Shown here piece by piece: positions 1 to 7,100 of a stretch of DNA of 9,036 bases; within the stretch, counting starts at the first letter, position 1, and every line of letters begins with the position of its first letter. The translations under genes and the position numbers were made by a program. The notes below the pieces were generated by a model that worked only from the letters and a program-made list of their open reading frames with translations, was not told the origin of the DNA and ran no database searches. The stretch comes from an uncultured Caryophanales bacterium (GTDB lineage Bacteria > Bacillota_I > Bacilli_A > RF39 > UBA660): contig CAMYXG010000043.1 of the NCBI GenBank assembly GCA_947303225.1, positions 1 to 9,036 on the forward strand, written 5' to 3'.

Positions 1-20
1 TTGTATCATAAATTCTTCTA

Positions 21-50
21 ATATAAAAGAAAAAGTAGACATATCTACTT
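21..50 (-). terminator. Weak intrinsic terminator after the divIVA-family gene
   Basis: On the minus strand a 7-bp stem (AAGTAGA pairing with TCTACTT, 4-nt loop) is followed directly by a T-rich tract (TTTCTTTTATAT). The stem overlaps the stop codon of the divIVA-family gene, so it would end transcription immediately after translation. The stem has only two G-C pairs, so the call is moderate; no other stem-plus-T-tract lies in the first 48 bases. Confidence 0.45.
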
Positions 51-480
51 ATTCTAATTCCATATTTTCTAACTCTTCTACAATTGATTTTTGTTCTTCT
101 AGTATTACTTTTATTTTTCTTTCAAAAATTTTGATGTTTTTTTTCTGGATTTCCGCTTTCCAATCTACCTTTTCTGCCTTTTCTAATGCTTCATTTACAA
201 TGACAGAAGCATTTTGCTTGGCTTCTTGTATTATTATTTCTTTTTCTTCATTTGCTTTTTTGATTATCATTTCACTTGATTCTTCTGCTTTAATCAAAGT
301 GTTTTTTAACGTATTTTCTATCTTTTGATAATCATTCAATTGATTTTTCAAGTCTTTTATTTCTTCTTGTTGCTGTTTTATTGTATCTACTAATTCTTCA
401 GTTTGTTTTACAACATCACTGATAAATTGATTTACCTCTTCACGATTGTATCCATTTTCTTCCAACCTAAACTTTCCCAT
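49..480 (-). CDS. divIVA: DivIVA-family cell-division/polarity coiled-coil protein
   Basis: 143-residue protein with a DivIVA/GpsB-type N-terminus: an FRLEENGYNREEVNQFI segment at about residues 4-20 matches the family pattern of a Gly-Tyr followed by charged residues and V-x-x-F. A long heptad-like coiled coil covers about residues 22-62, and a second charged helical stretch runs from about 66 to 140 with no membrane segment. DivIVA-family proteins assemble on negatively curved membrane at septa and poles and recruit division or wall-synthesis partners. The protein is shorter than typical Bacillus DivIVA and somewhat longer than GpsB, so the exact subfamily is uncertain. It lies 27 nt downstream of sepF on the same strand, the usual pairing in the Firmicutes ylm/division cluster, although ylmG and ylmH are absent between them. 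The ATG start has an AGGGG ribosome site (486-490) 5 nt upstream. Confidence 0.8.
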   Translation of the reverse strand: MGKFRLEENGYNREEVNQFISDVVKQTEELVDTIKQQQEEIKDLKNQLNDYQKIENTLKNTLIKAEESSEMIIKKANEEKEIIIQEAKQNASVIVNEALEKAEKVDWKAEIQKKNIKIFERKIKVILEEQKSIVEELENMELE

Positions 481-507
481 AGAATCCCCTAAAAATCATT
501 TCTTTGT

Positions 508-945
508 TTAAAAGAAATCTTCTTCTTCATTCTCGCTGTCTTTTTCTTTTTTATTTCGAGATGATTTGCTACTTGAAGTATTGTTATCTTCACTAATTGC
601 ACCTTCTACGTTGACGTTATTAGGAGTGCATAAGAAAATTCCTCCTCCTAATTTTTGTAAGTCTCCTCCAATGGCATAGATAGTTCCATATAGAAAATCA
701 ACAATTCTTTTTGCTTGATCTGGTGTAACTCTTTTTAGATTTACGACAACTGCACTTCTATTTTTTAAGTAATCGGCAATTTGTTGGCTTTCCGAATAAG
801 CACGTGGCTCTAACAGCATCATCTTTGATCCTGCTATTCCGTTCTGTTCATGGAATTCTTCTCTTGAAGTTGTGTAATAATTCTCATCTCCAGTTACTTC
901 AGCTGGTTCTTCTCCTCCAAAAAAACCTTTTATTTTATCTTTCAT
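508..945 (-). CDS. sepF: Cell division protein SepF
   Basis: 145-residue SepF. Residues 1-10 (MKDKIKGFFG) form the short N-terminal amphipathic helix that binds membrane in SepF proteins. Residues 40-116 carry the conserved SepF core: LEPRAYSESQQIADYL, then VVVNLKRV, then QAKRIVDFLYGTIYAIGGDLQKLGGG, then IFLCTPNNV. The glycines around 100-102 lie where the family makes its polymerising interface. After residue 118 comes a Ser/Lys-rich then acidic tail ending EEEDFF. SepF tethers FtsZ to the membrane and shapes the septum. Length is close to the Bacillus protein (about 150 residues). The ATG at 943-945 is preceded by a GGAGG ribosome site (953-957) with 7-nt spacing. It leads a two-gene unit with the divIVA-family gene and has its own promoter candidates upstream. 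Confidence 0.95.
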   Translation of the reverse strand: MKDKIKGFFGGEEPAEVTGDENYYTTSREEFHEQNGIAGSKMMLLEPRAYSESQQIADYLKNRSAVVVNLKRVTPDQAKRIVDFLYGTIYAIGGDLQKLGGGIFLCTPNNVNVEGAISEDNNTSSSKSSRNKKEKDSENEEEDFF

Positions 946-986
946 AATCTATCCTCCATTTTGCTATCTAATCTTTACTATAATTC

Positions 987-1014
987 ATTTTATCATAAAA
1001 ATACAAAAACACAA
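987..1014 (-). promoter_or_regulatory. Candidate sepF promoter, extended -10
   Basis: On the minus strand there is TTGTGT (1009-1014), a 16-nt spacer, and TAAAAT (987-992) preceded by TGA (993-995), which forms an extended -10 (TGnTAAAAT). Transcription would start near 980, about 35 nt before the sepF start codon. It competes with the upstream TTGACA candidate at 1018-1047; which one is used cannot be told from sequence. Confidence 0.35.
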
Positions 1015-1017
1015 AGA

Positions 1018-1047
1018 ATTATTTAGACAAATATTAAAGATTGTCAA
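1018..1047 (-). promoter_or_regulatory. Candidate sepF promoter with consensus -35
   Basis: On the minus strand a perfect TTGACA (1042-1047), an 18-nt spacer and AATAAT (1018-1023) form a sigma-A-type promoter pointing at sepF. The -35 box begins inside the T tract of the array terminator immediately upstream, so termination of one unit and initiation of the next are tightly packed. Confidence 0.45.
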
Positions 1048-1074
1048 AAAAAACATAGATTACGTAAATCTATG
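1046..1074 (-). terminator. Intrinsic terminator ending the hairpin array
   Basis: On the minus strand an 8-bp stem (CATAGATT pairing with AATCTATG) with a TACGT loop is followed at once by eight T residues. This is the best intrinsic terminator in the window. Its loop is the same as that of several array hairpins, so it looks like the last member of that family given a T tract. It separates the array from sepF. Confidence 0.7.
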
Positions 1075-1247
1075 CTTCAAAAAAATAATATTTTTTTAGA
1101 TTGAGACTCATGATTTTCTCAATCTTGGTTTTAAAAAGAATTATATCTAATTAGCTATATTAAATATGCTCCTTTTTCGAGTATCCTTCTCTTTTTTACA
1201 ATATTGCAATTTTTTCAATAGTAATTTCGTTGTCACGAGATTTTTAT

Positions 1248-1928
1248 TTTAGTAAATCCGTAATTTCCTAAACATTTAACTTTTATTTTGTAATAGATGC
1301 CTAATCTTACAAACCTTGAACTATTATTTTATAGAATTGTTTCTATAAACATTTAACTATTGTTATTACCTTATTAAAATACGTAATTTTAATAAGTATT
1401 TAGTTCTTACTTTTATAATTGCGTAAATTATAAAACTTTTAGATTTTACTTTCAGTTGATACGTAATCAATGAAATATTGGCTTCTTATTTTGTAATAGA
1501 TACTTAATCTACCAAACTTTTGACCTTTATTTTATAGAACGTTAATTCTTATAAACATTTAACATTTTCTGTTATTACCAAAAGGTTTAAGTTTCCTTTT
1601 GTATTGGGCCATTATCTACATCATTTTTTTTAAATCATGTAGTATTGAAGCTTTACTATTTAAAAATACATAATTTTTAAATACTTTAATCCTTATTTTG
1701 AAAAGATACTTAATCTACCAAACTTTAGACTATTATTTTATAGAATGATATTCTACAAACTTTTAACTTATCGTTATTACCTTTATAAGATACGTAATCT
1801 TATCAGTGTTAAGTCCTTATTTTTAATAATTACATAAATTATTAAAAAGTTAAGTCTTATTTTAATAGATATTTCTATTAAACATTAAATCTTTTCGTGA
1901 TTAGATCATTGCTAATTAAATTAGCAAT
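1248..1928. repeat. Array of 17 hairpin repeats, period about 41 nt
   Basis: Hairpins lie at 1248-1272, 1290-1310, 1328-1349, 1370-1396, 1411-1435, 1450-1475, 1493-1512, 1531-1555, 1579-1601, 1616-1642, 1657-1683, 1704-1716, 1737-1759, 1785-1803, 1820-1848, 1861-1882 and 1908-1928. Perfect long stems include 1370-1396 (11 bp), 1411-1435 (10 bp), 1657-1683 (11 bp) and 1820-1848 (12 bp). Others have a bulge or one mismatch (for example 1450-1475, bulged G1455; 1616-1642, one C-C mismatch), and 1704-1716 has only 4 bp. Plus-strand linkers follow a loose pattern of AAAC, then TTTAAC or TTTGAC, then TTATTTT. Spacing repeats every five hairpins, giving a higher-order unit of about 205 nt. Confidence 0.8.
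1290..1803. repeat. Higher-order ~205-nt repeat, about 2.5-3 copies
   Basis: Three aligned segments begin near 1290, 1493 and 1700 (offsets 203 and 207). Each opens with a hairpin containing AGAT, a 5-nt loop and ATCT, followed by a hairpin built on TATAGAA or TAGAAT. Next comes a longer linker ending in the exact 9-mer GTTATTACC (1362-1370, 1571-1579, 1773-1781), then two or three further hairpins with stem sequences that have diverged. This suggests growth of the array by duplication of five-hairpin blocks. Confidence 0.65.
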
Positions 1929-1953
1929 CAACTTCTCTACTATTGATATATTC

Positions 1954-1982
1954 ATTTTATTATAATAATTTTTTAGTGTCAA
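1954..1982 (-). promoter_or_regulatory. Strong sigma-A promoter driving the hairpin array
   Basis: On the minus strand: perfect TTGACA (1977-1982), 17-nt spacer, TAAAAT (1954-1959), predicted start near 1947. It points into the non-coding hairpin array with no start codon and ribosome site for a credible reading frame downstream. It sits about 50 bp past the end of the herA-like gene in a run of A/T homopolymers. Confidence 0.65.
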
Positions 1983-2034
1983 CCTTTTTTTTGGTTTTTT
2001 TTATTTTTTTATTTTAATGTGTCAAGTACCTGTC

Positions 2035-4056
2035 TTATAATGGCATATTTATATAAGTTCCTTGTGCTGTAGGCTGTGCTTGTGATGTACTTGTTGTTTG
2101 AGCCGTACCTGTGGATATTCCATTTGTATTCATTGTCATAGGTTGTGGCGATATATTATTTTGATTGCTTCCTAATACTTGTTGATTCTGAGTAGATGGA
2201 GGTAATTGATAATTTGTTGTCATTGGAGCTTGTTGAGTTGGATTATTTAATGGTAAACTTTGATTTACATTGTTTGTATTCGTATTATTTGCTGTAAACC
2301 ATATACTTTCAAGATCTACGTTATTGGATGATGGTCTAGGGTTTGGTAAATCAATATACATTGTTATTGGAACTTTGAAAGCGGTTCCAAATGCAATACA
2401 GTTTCCTGGTTTAAGATTTTTTAATTGTAATACTACTTCTTCTGATATATTAGGAACCATTTGCTCAATATAATGTAAATCAGTAGGATGAAGTGTTCTT
2501 AAAATAACAAAGTTAGAGCATTGTGAGATACAGGTATCAGATAGTTCTGATGGTCGTTGAGTAATTAATGTTAAAAATACTCCGTATTTTCTTCCCTCTT
2601 TGGTAATTCTTTCAAAAATATTGTATCCCAGTATTTCTACATCTTTGTCATGTTGAACATAACGATGTGCTTCTTCAATAATGATATGAAATGCTTTTGA
2701 ACCTCTTGGAGTAATACTACTTGCTTTTCTAAATAACATACGAGATATTATTTTTGTGAAGCATTTTGCTAATCTATCATCAATATAGTTAATATTAAAA
2801 TTAACAATTTGACATTTTCCGCCTGTTTTTGGGTTGGTTACTAATTGATTAATATACTCTTCTTGTGTCATATATGTTGGGCAAGCAAAATAGATGGCAT
2901 TTTCTCCTGTAGCAAGTGTATGAAGTCTTACACTAAGTACATTGGCAATATCAAATATTCGGTCACTTTTTAGCATTCCTTCACTAATTAGGGCAAAATC
3001 CATTGCATTTTCTAAATCGGATAATGTATAGTATTTTGACTTATCTTCTTCTGATAATTCTTCTTCTTCTTCAATAATGTAACTTCTTATGAATTCTACT
3101 ACCAATTCCATTTCTTGCATCTTGCCTGTTTTATCAATATATAAACACTGTTTTAAAGTCCTTGTGTATCCTGGTTGAACAATTTGACTATTTAAGCTTA
3201 ACTCTGGTGTATTAAATTTAGTAAGAATTGCGACTACTTGATCTCTTATCTTAGTTGATGCTGCTCCTGATAGCATAATATCTTGTATTGCTCTAGCGAT
3301 AATGTCATTTTTTCTACGAATAACCATTTCTGATGTTCCAGTTAGTATTGGTACTAACTTTAACATTTTTTCAATAATCGGTAATTGACTTGGATTATTA
3401 GCATCTAGTAATAATGCAAAATCATCTACATCTAGTAACCAAACTGGTAACCTTAATAATTCTAATTGTTGATCTAATGGATTTGTTGTGTAAACTTTAT
3501 AGTCTAATGATGGATTATAATCATGTAATCTTCCAAATGCATTTGTGTATTCTCCATAAGCATCAAAGAAAAATAAATTTGAATTAATTGGAGGATTTTT
3601 CATACTTGTAAATAATTTTTGAATAATCGATGCCGTAGTACAACTTTTTCCAGCTCCAGAATTTCCTAATATTGCAAAATGATTATTAAAGAAATCATTA
3701 ATAGATACATTTATTTTGTATCCTTTATAAATATTGCTTGTTCCAAAATTCGTTTGACCATCTTGAATTGACTGATTGCCTAATAATAATTCTAATTCCT
3801 CAGCATTTACTAGGCGTACTTTTGATTTAAACGATGGTTTGCTACTACTTCCTGGGGCAAATGATTCTCCTATTATTTCTCCGACAATATTTGCTTTTAA
3901 TACTTCTTGATTGACATTTACAATTTCCCCTACTACTTTATGCTCTTCATCTTCAAAAACAATATGTAAATTTACTAAATTAGGTTGATTATTAATGTCA
4001 ATCGCTAATCTTACTATTACAGAGTTATTGATAATTTCTTGTATCTTACCTAGCAT
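2035..4056 (-). CDS. herA: HerA-like DUF87 hexameric ATPase with HAS barrel
   Basis: 673-residue protein of the HerA/FtsK ATPase superfamily, which form hexameric motors on DNA. Residues 1 to about 90 resemble the HAS-type beta barrel that precedes HerA ATPase domains (VGEIVNVNQEVLKANIVGEI at about 42-61). The ATPase core shows Walker A GNSGAGKS (131-138), FFFDAYGEY (162-170), a Walker B-like IIIEEAH (458-464, Glu replacing the usual first acidic residue as often seen in HerA), then GRKYGV (488-493) and TQRPSE (499-504). Residues from about 588 to the end are a low-complexity Asn/Gln/Thr-rich tail, unusual for HerA. The ATG at 4054-4056 has an AGGTGG ribosome site (4061-4066). HerA classically works with the NurA nuclease in end resection, and HerA-like ATPases also occur in phage defence with other effectors; neither partner is in view. 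It is divergent from essC. Family confidence is high, precise role unknown. Confidence 0.88.
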   Translation of the reverse strand: MLGKIQEIINNSVIVRLAIDINNQPNLVNLHIVFEDEEHKVVGEIVNVNQEVLKANIVGEIIGESFAPGSSSKPSFKSKVRLVNAEELELLLGNQSIQDGQTNFGTSNIYKGYKINVSINDFFNNHFAILGNSGAGKSCTTASIIQKLFTSMKNPPINSNLFFFDAYGEYTNAFGRLHDYNPSLDYKVYTTNPLDQQLELLRLPVWLLDVDDFALLLDANNPSQLPIIEKMLKLVPILTGTSEMVIRRKNDIIARAIQDIMLSGAASTKIRDQVVAILTKFNTPELSLNSQIVQPGYTRTLKQCLYIDKTGKMQEMELVVEFIRSYIIEEEEELSEEDKSKYYTLSDLENAMDFALISEGMLKSDRIFDIANVLSVRLHTLATGENAIYFACPTYMTQEEYINQLVTNPKTGGKCQIVNFNINYIDDRLAKCFTKIISRMLFRKASSITPRGSKAFHIIIEEAHRYVQHDKDVEILGYNIFERITKEGRKYGVFLTLITQRPSELSDTCISQCSNFVILRTLHPTDLHYIEQMVPNISEEVVLQLKNLKPGNCIAFGTAFKVPITMYIDLPNPRPSSNNVDLESIWFTANNTNTNNVNQSLPLNNPTQQAPMTTNYQLPPSTQNQQVLGSNQNNISPQPMTMNTNGISTGTAQTTSTSQAQPTAQGTYINMPL

Positions 4057-4079
4057 CTAACCACCTCTTATTATAATTC

Positions 4080-4108
4080 AGTATAACAAATCTTTTTCAA
4101 AATGTCAT
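4080..4108 (-). promoter_or_regulatory. herA-like gene promoter
   Basis: On the minus strand: ATGACA (4103-4108), 17-nt spacer, TATACT (4080-4085) preceded by TGT, giving an extended -10. Predicted start is near 4073, so the 5' leader is under 20 nt and carries the AAGAGGTGG ribosome site at 4061-4069. Confidence 0.6.
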
Positions 4109-4137
4109 TATTTATAAAATTATTTTTATTTTTTTAT

Positions 4138-4149
4138 AGTTTAAAAACT
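4138..4149. promoter_or_regulatory. Small palindrome between the divergent promoters
   Basis: AGTTT-AA-AAACT, a 12-bp inverted repeat with 5-bp arms, overlaps the position expected for the essC -35 element. In an extended -10 promoter with a poor -35 box this is a reasonable place for an activator or repressor, but such a short AT-rich palindrome may be chance. Confidence 0.2.
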
Positions 4150-4156
4150 TATCTCA

Positions 4157-4165
4157 TGCTATAAT
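4157..4165 (+). promoter_or_regulatory. essC promoter, extended -10
   Basis: TGC followed by a perfect TATAAT (4160-4165) forms an extended -10; the -35 region near 4137-4142 is a poor match. Predicted start is near 4172, leaving a leader of about 23 nt before the ATG at 4195. The promoter lies back to back with that of the herA-like gene. Confidence 0.6.
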
Positions 4166-4194
4166 AGAATAAGAATAAACTAGAGGTGTGTGTT

Positions 4195-7100
4195 ATGAAG
4201 CTATATTTAGTAGATGATTACAAAGTTTATACGTACTCCCTGCCAAATAAAATTGAAGATGCTTTTATCATCAATTATGTGCATTATTCTGGTGAGGAGG
4301 AAACTATTACTTTTATTGCTGAAGAGAATCAATGGGCTATCGAAAGCAGCCCAGAGATACATTTTCAAAACAATGGGAATGTTATTGAAAAAGATTATTT
4401 AAAAAATGATGCTATTTATACGATTCAATTTAGTGACTTAACTGATTTTGTAACTTTATATTGCTTTGATGCACACCAACCATATTATTTTTATGATCTT
4501 CCCGGGAATAAGCTTGAGTTATATGTGGGAAAGACCGGTAATTGTGATATTTCTTATAATCATCCTTTTATGTCTTCTCCTCAGTTTCGCCTTTATAAGC
4601 AAAATGGATTATGGATTTTAGAAGATAATGGATTGGCTTCTACTAGGATATATCATAATAATCGAAGAGTTCGTCGAGCATTATTAAATATGGGAGATGT
4701 TATTTTTACAAATGGATTAAAACTCATTTGGATGGATTTTATGATTATTGTTAATAATCCAAATAATTTGGTAAAAACTTCTTTACCAGGACATGTATTT
4801 CCTAATAATAAGCCTGTTGAAAATACTTATACTCCAGTTAAAGATACAGAAAGAGCTATTGTATTATATAATGATAATCAAGTATTTTTTCATACACCAA
4901 GAATGAAAGAAGATATTGTAAAAAAAGATATTGAGATTGAAAGACCTCCTCAAATGGTAGATGGGGACCACATGCCTATTATTCTTAGTATTGGTACTAC
5001 TGCTATTATGGGAGTTTCTTCCTTATTTACTGGCTTTGTAGCTGTTTCAAAAGTGACTTCAGGTGAATCTACTCTGATGGAAGCTTCTACGGAAATTGTA
5101 TTATGTGTAACTATGGTTGTTGGATCTATTCTTTTACCAATGCTTGTTGAAAAATATAACAAAAAACAGGCTAAGAAAAAAGAAGAAATTAGAAAAAAAG
5201 TTTATCGAGAATATCTTGCTTCTGTACAAGAAAATATAAAAAAAGAAATAGAAAAAGAGCAAAAGATTCTTAATGATACATATTTTGATGGTGAAAAATT
5301 AAAAACTATTATTCAGGAAAAATCTAATAAAATATGGAGTCGTGAAATAACAGATAATGACTTCTTAACTATTCGATTGGGAATAGGAAATAAGAATGCT
5401 GCTATGAATTTGATATTTTCTAAATTAGCATATGATGTTGACAACGATGTTTTAAATAAAGAAGCTGAGGCATTATCAGAACAGAACTTAATTCTTTCTA
5501 ATGTTCCCATTACGATTTCGTTAGTAGAAAATGATATATTACCACTTGTTATCTCGAGAGATTATGCTAATCGAACTTCTTTCTTAAACTTTTTACTATT
5601 ACAGTTAATTAGTTATTATAGTGGAAATGATTTAAAAATTGTTGTTTTTACCACAGAAAATAATCATGATCAGTGGTCTTTCTTAAAATATCTTCCACAC
5701 TGTGCAAATGAAACTAGAAAGTTTCGATTTTATGCAGAAACGGAGGATGAGGCAAAACAAGTATCTGCTTATCTTGAAAAGATGTATCAAAATCGATGGG
5801 ATCGTGTCAATAATAAGAATAAAGAGGATAATGATGATGATGATTCACAAACAATTAATGTAAATGATGAGAAAATTGCTTATAAATTTTTTGAGCCATA
5901 TTATTTAATTATTACGGATAACTATGTTTCTGCTAAAAGATATGGTATTATTCAAAAACTATTAAATCATACTATTAATCTTGGTTTTTCTTTAATGACT
6001 ATTGAGCCTACTATGCAGAATGTTCCTAGTAAGTGTGAAAATATTGTTGAAGTAAACTCTTCTCTTGCTGGAATTGTAAATAAAAGTTTGAATGAGAATC
6101 AGGAACATAATGTATTTCGCCCAGATTTATTTTCTGAGACTCTAACTCCTTATGCTAATATTATTGGAAACATTCCTTTATCTGCCGAATCTACTGCGGG
6201 TAAATTACCAAAAACTTTATCGTTCTTGGAAATGTATAAGGTTGGAAAAATAGAACAGTTAAATATTTTAAATAGATGGATAAAAAATGATCCTACTCTT
6301 AGTCTTTCTACTCCTATTGGAGTTCATGAAGATGGAAAACTCTTCGAATTAGATTTACATGAAAAATTCCATGGTCCTCATGGTTTAGTAGCAGGATCTA
6401 CTGGTTCTGGTAAATCAGAGTTTATCATCACCTTTATTCTTTCTATGGCTATTAATTATCATCCATACGAAGCGCAATTTGTTTTAATTGATTATAAAGG
6501 TGGAGGATTGGCTGGTGCTTTTGAAAATAAAGAAACAGGTATTAAATTGCCGCATTTAGTTGGTACTATTACAAACTTAGATGTTAGTGAAATGAATCGT
6601 ACTTTAGTTTCTATTAATTCTGAATTAAAACGAAGACAGCGAATGTTTAATGAAGCGAGGGATTCTTTAAATGAAAGTACAGTAGATATTTATAAGTATC
6701 AAAAGTTTTATCGTGAAGGAAAAGTTAAAGAGCCTATGTCTCACCTATTTATCATTTCCGATGAGTTTGCTGAGTTAAAATCACAGCAACCAGATTTCAT
6801 GGATGCACTTGTTTCGACAGCACGTATTGGTCGTTCTTTAGGTGTTCATTTGATTCTAGCAACACAAAAGCCAGCTGGAGTTGTTGATGATCAAATATGG
6901 TCAAACTCTCGTTTTAAAGTTTGTTTAAAAGTTGCTACTGCAGAGGATTCTCGTGAATTACTTCGTCGTCCTGAAGCTGCTGAGATTAAAGAAACAGGTC
7001 GTTTCTATTTACAAGTTGGATTTAATGAATTATTTGAACTTGGACAATCTGGTTGGGCAGGTGCTAAATATAATCCTACCGATCATATTGTTAAAAATAT

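Larger units (their letters stand above)
1046..1947 (-). ncRNA. Putative structured non-coding RNA made of a regular hairpin array
   Basis: About 0.9 kb with no plausible protein gene on either strand, bounded on the minus strand by a promoter (1954-1982) and a T-tract terminator (1046-1074). The expected RNA starts near 1947. It contains 17 consecutive inverted repeats with centres near 1260, 1301, 1338, 1383, 1423, 1463, 1504, 1543, 1590, 1629, 1670, 1710, 1748, 1794, 1834, 1872 and 1918, so spacing is 38-47 nt. Less regular stems lie at 1098-1125, 1153-1170 and 1227-1238. Most stems are 7-12 bp, a few are shorter or interrupted, and they are joined by roughly 20-nt AT-rich linkers. Stem sequences differ from hairpin to hairpin while pairing is kept, which argues for selection on structure. 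I do not recognise it as a known family. Alternatives are a DNA-level protein-binding array or a long 3' untranslated region of the herA-like gene, because no terminator is visible between them. Confidence 0.6.

Noticed and set aside
131..328. Plus-strand reading frame rich in Phe and Ser
   Set aside because: It is antisense to the coiled-coil region of the divIVA-family gene; its composition is what the complement of Lys/Glu-rich codons produces.
1248..1928. CRISPR array
   Set aside because: Repeat units are not near-identical, the symmetric parts are hairpins whose stems differ in sequence, linkers are conserved rather than unique, and no cas gene is present.
1046..1947. Named large bacterial RNA families such as ROOL, GOLLD or OLE
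   Set aside because: The short evenly spaced AT-rich hairpins do not match features I know for these, but I could not run a covariance search, so this is lack of recognition rather than exclusion.
1075..1950. Small protein genes or a degraded pseudogene
   Set aside because: Stops are frequent in all frames, no ribosome site with a start and sustained frame is seen, and the inverted repeats explain the sequence better than gene decay.
1981..2010. Plus-strand terminator from AACC-T8-GGTT followed by a T run
   Set aside because: The stem is only 4 bp and no plus-strand gene lies upstream to be terminated.
2020..2025. Second array promoter from an extra TTGACA on the minus strand
   Set aside because: No -10-like hexamer lies 16-18 nt downstream; that stretch is an A run.
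4186..4194. Earlier GTG start for EssC
   Set aside because: It would overlap the GAGG ribosome site, whereas ATG 4195 has normal 8-nt spacing and gives the expected EssC N-terminus.
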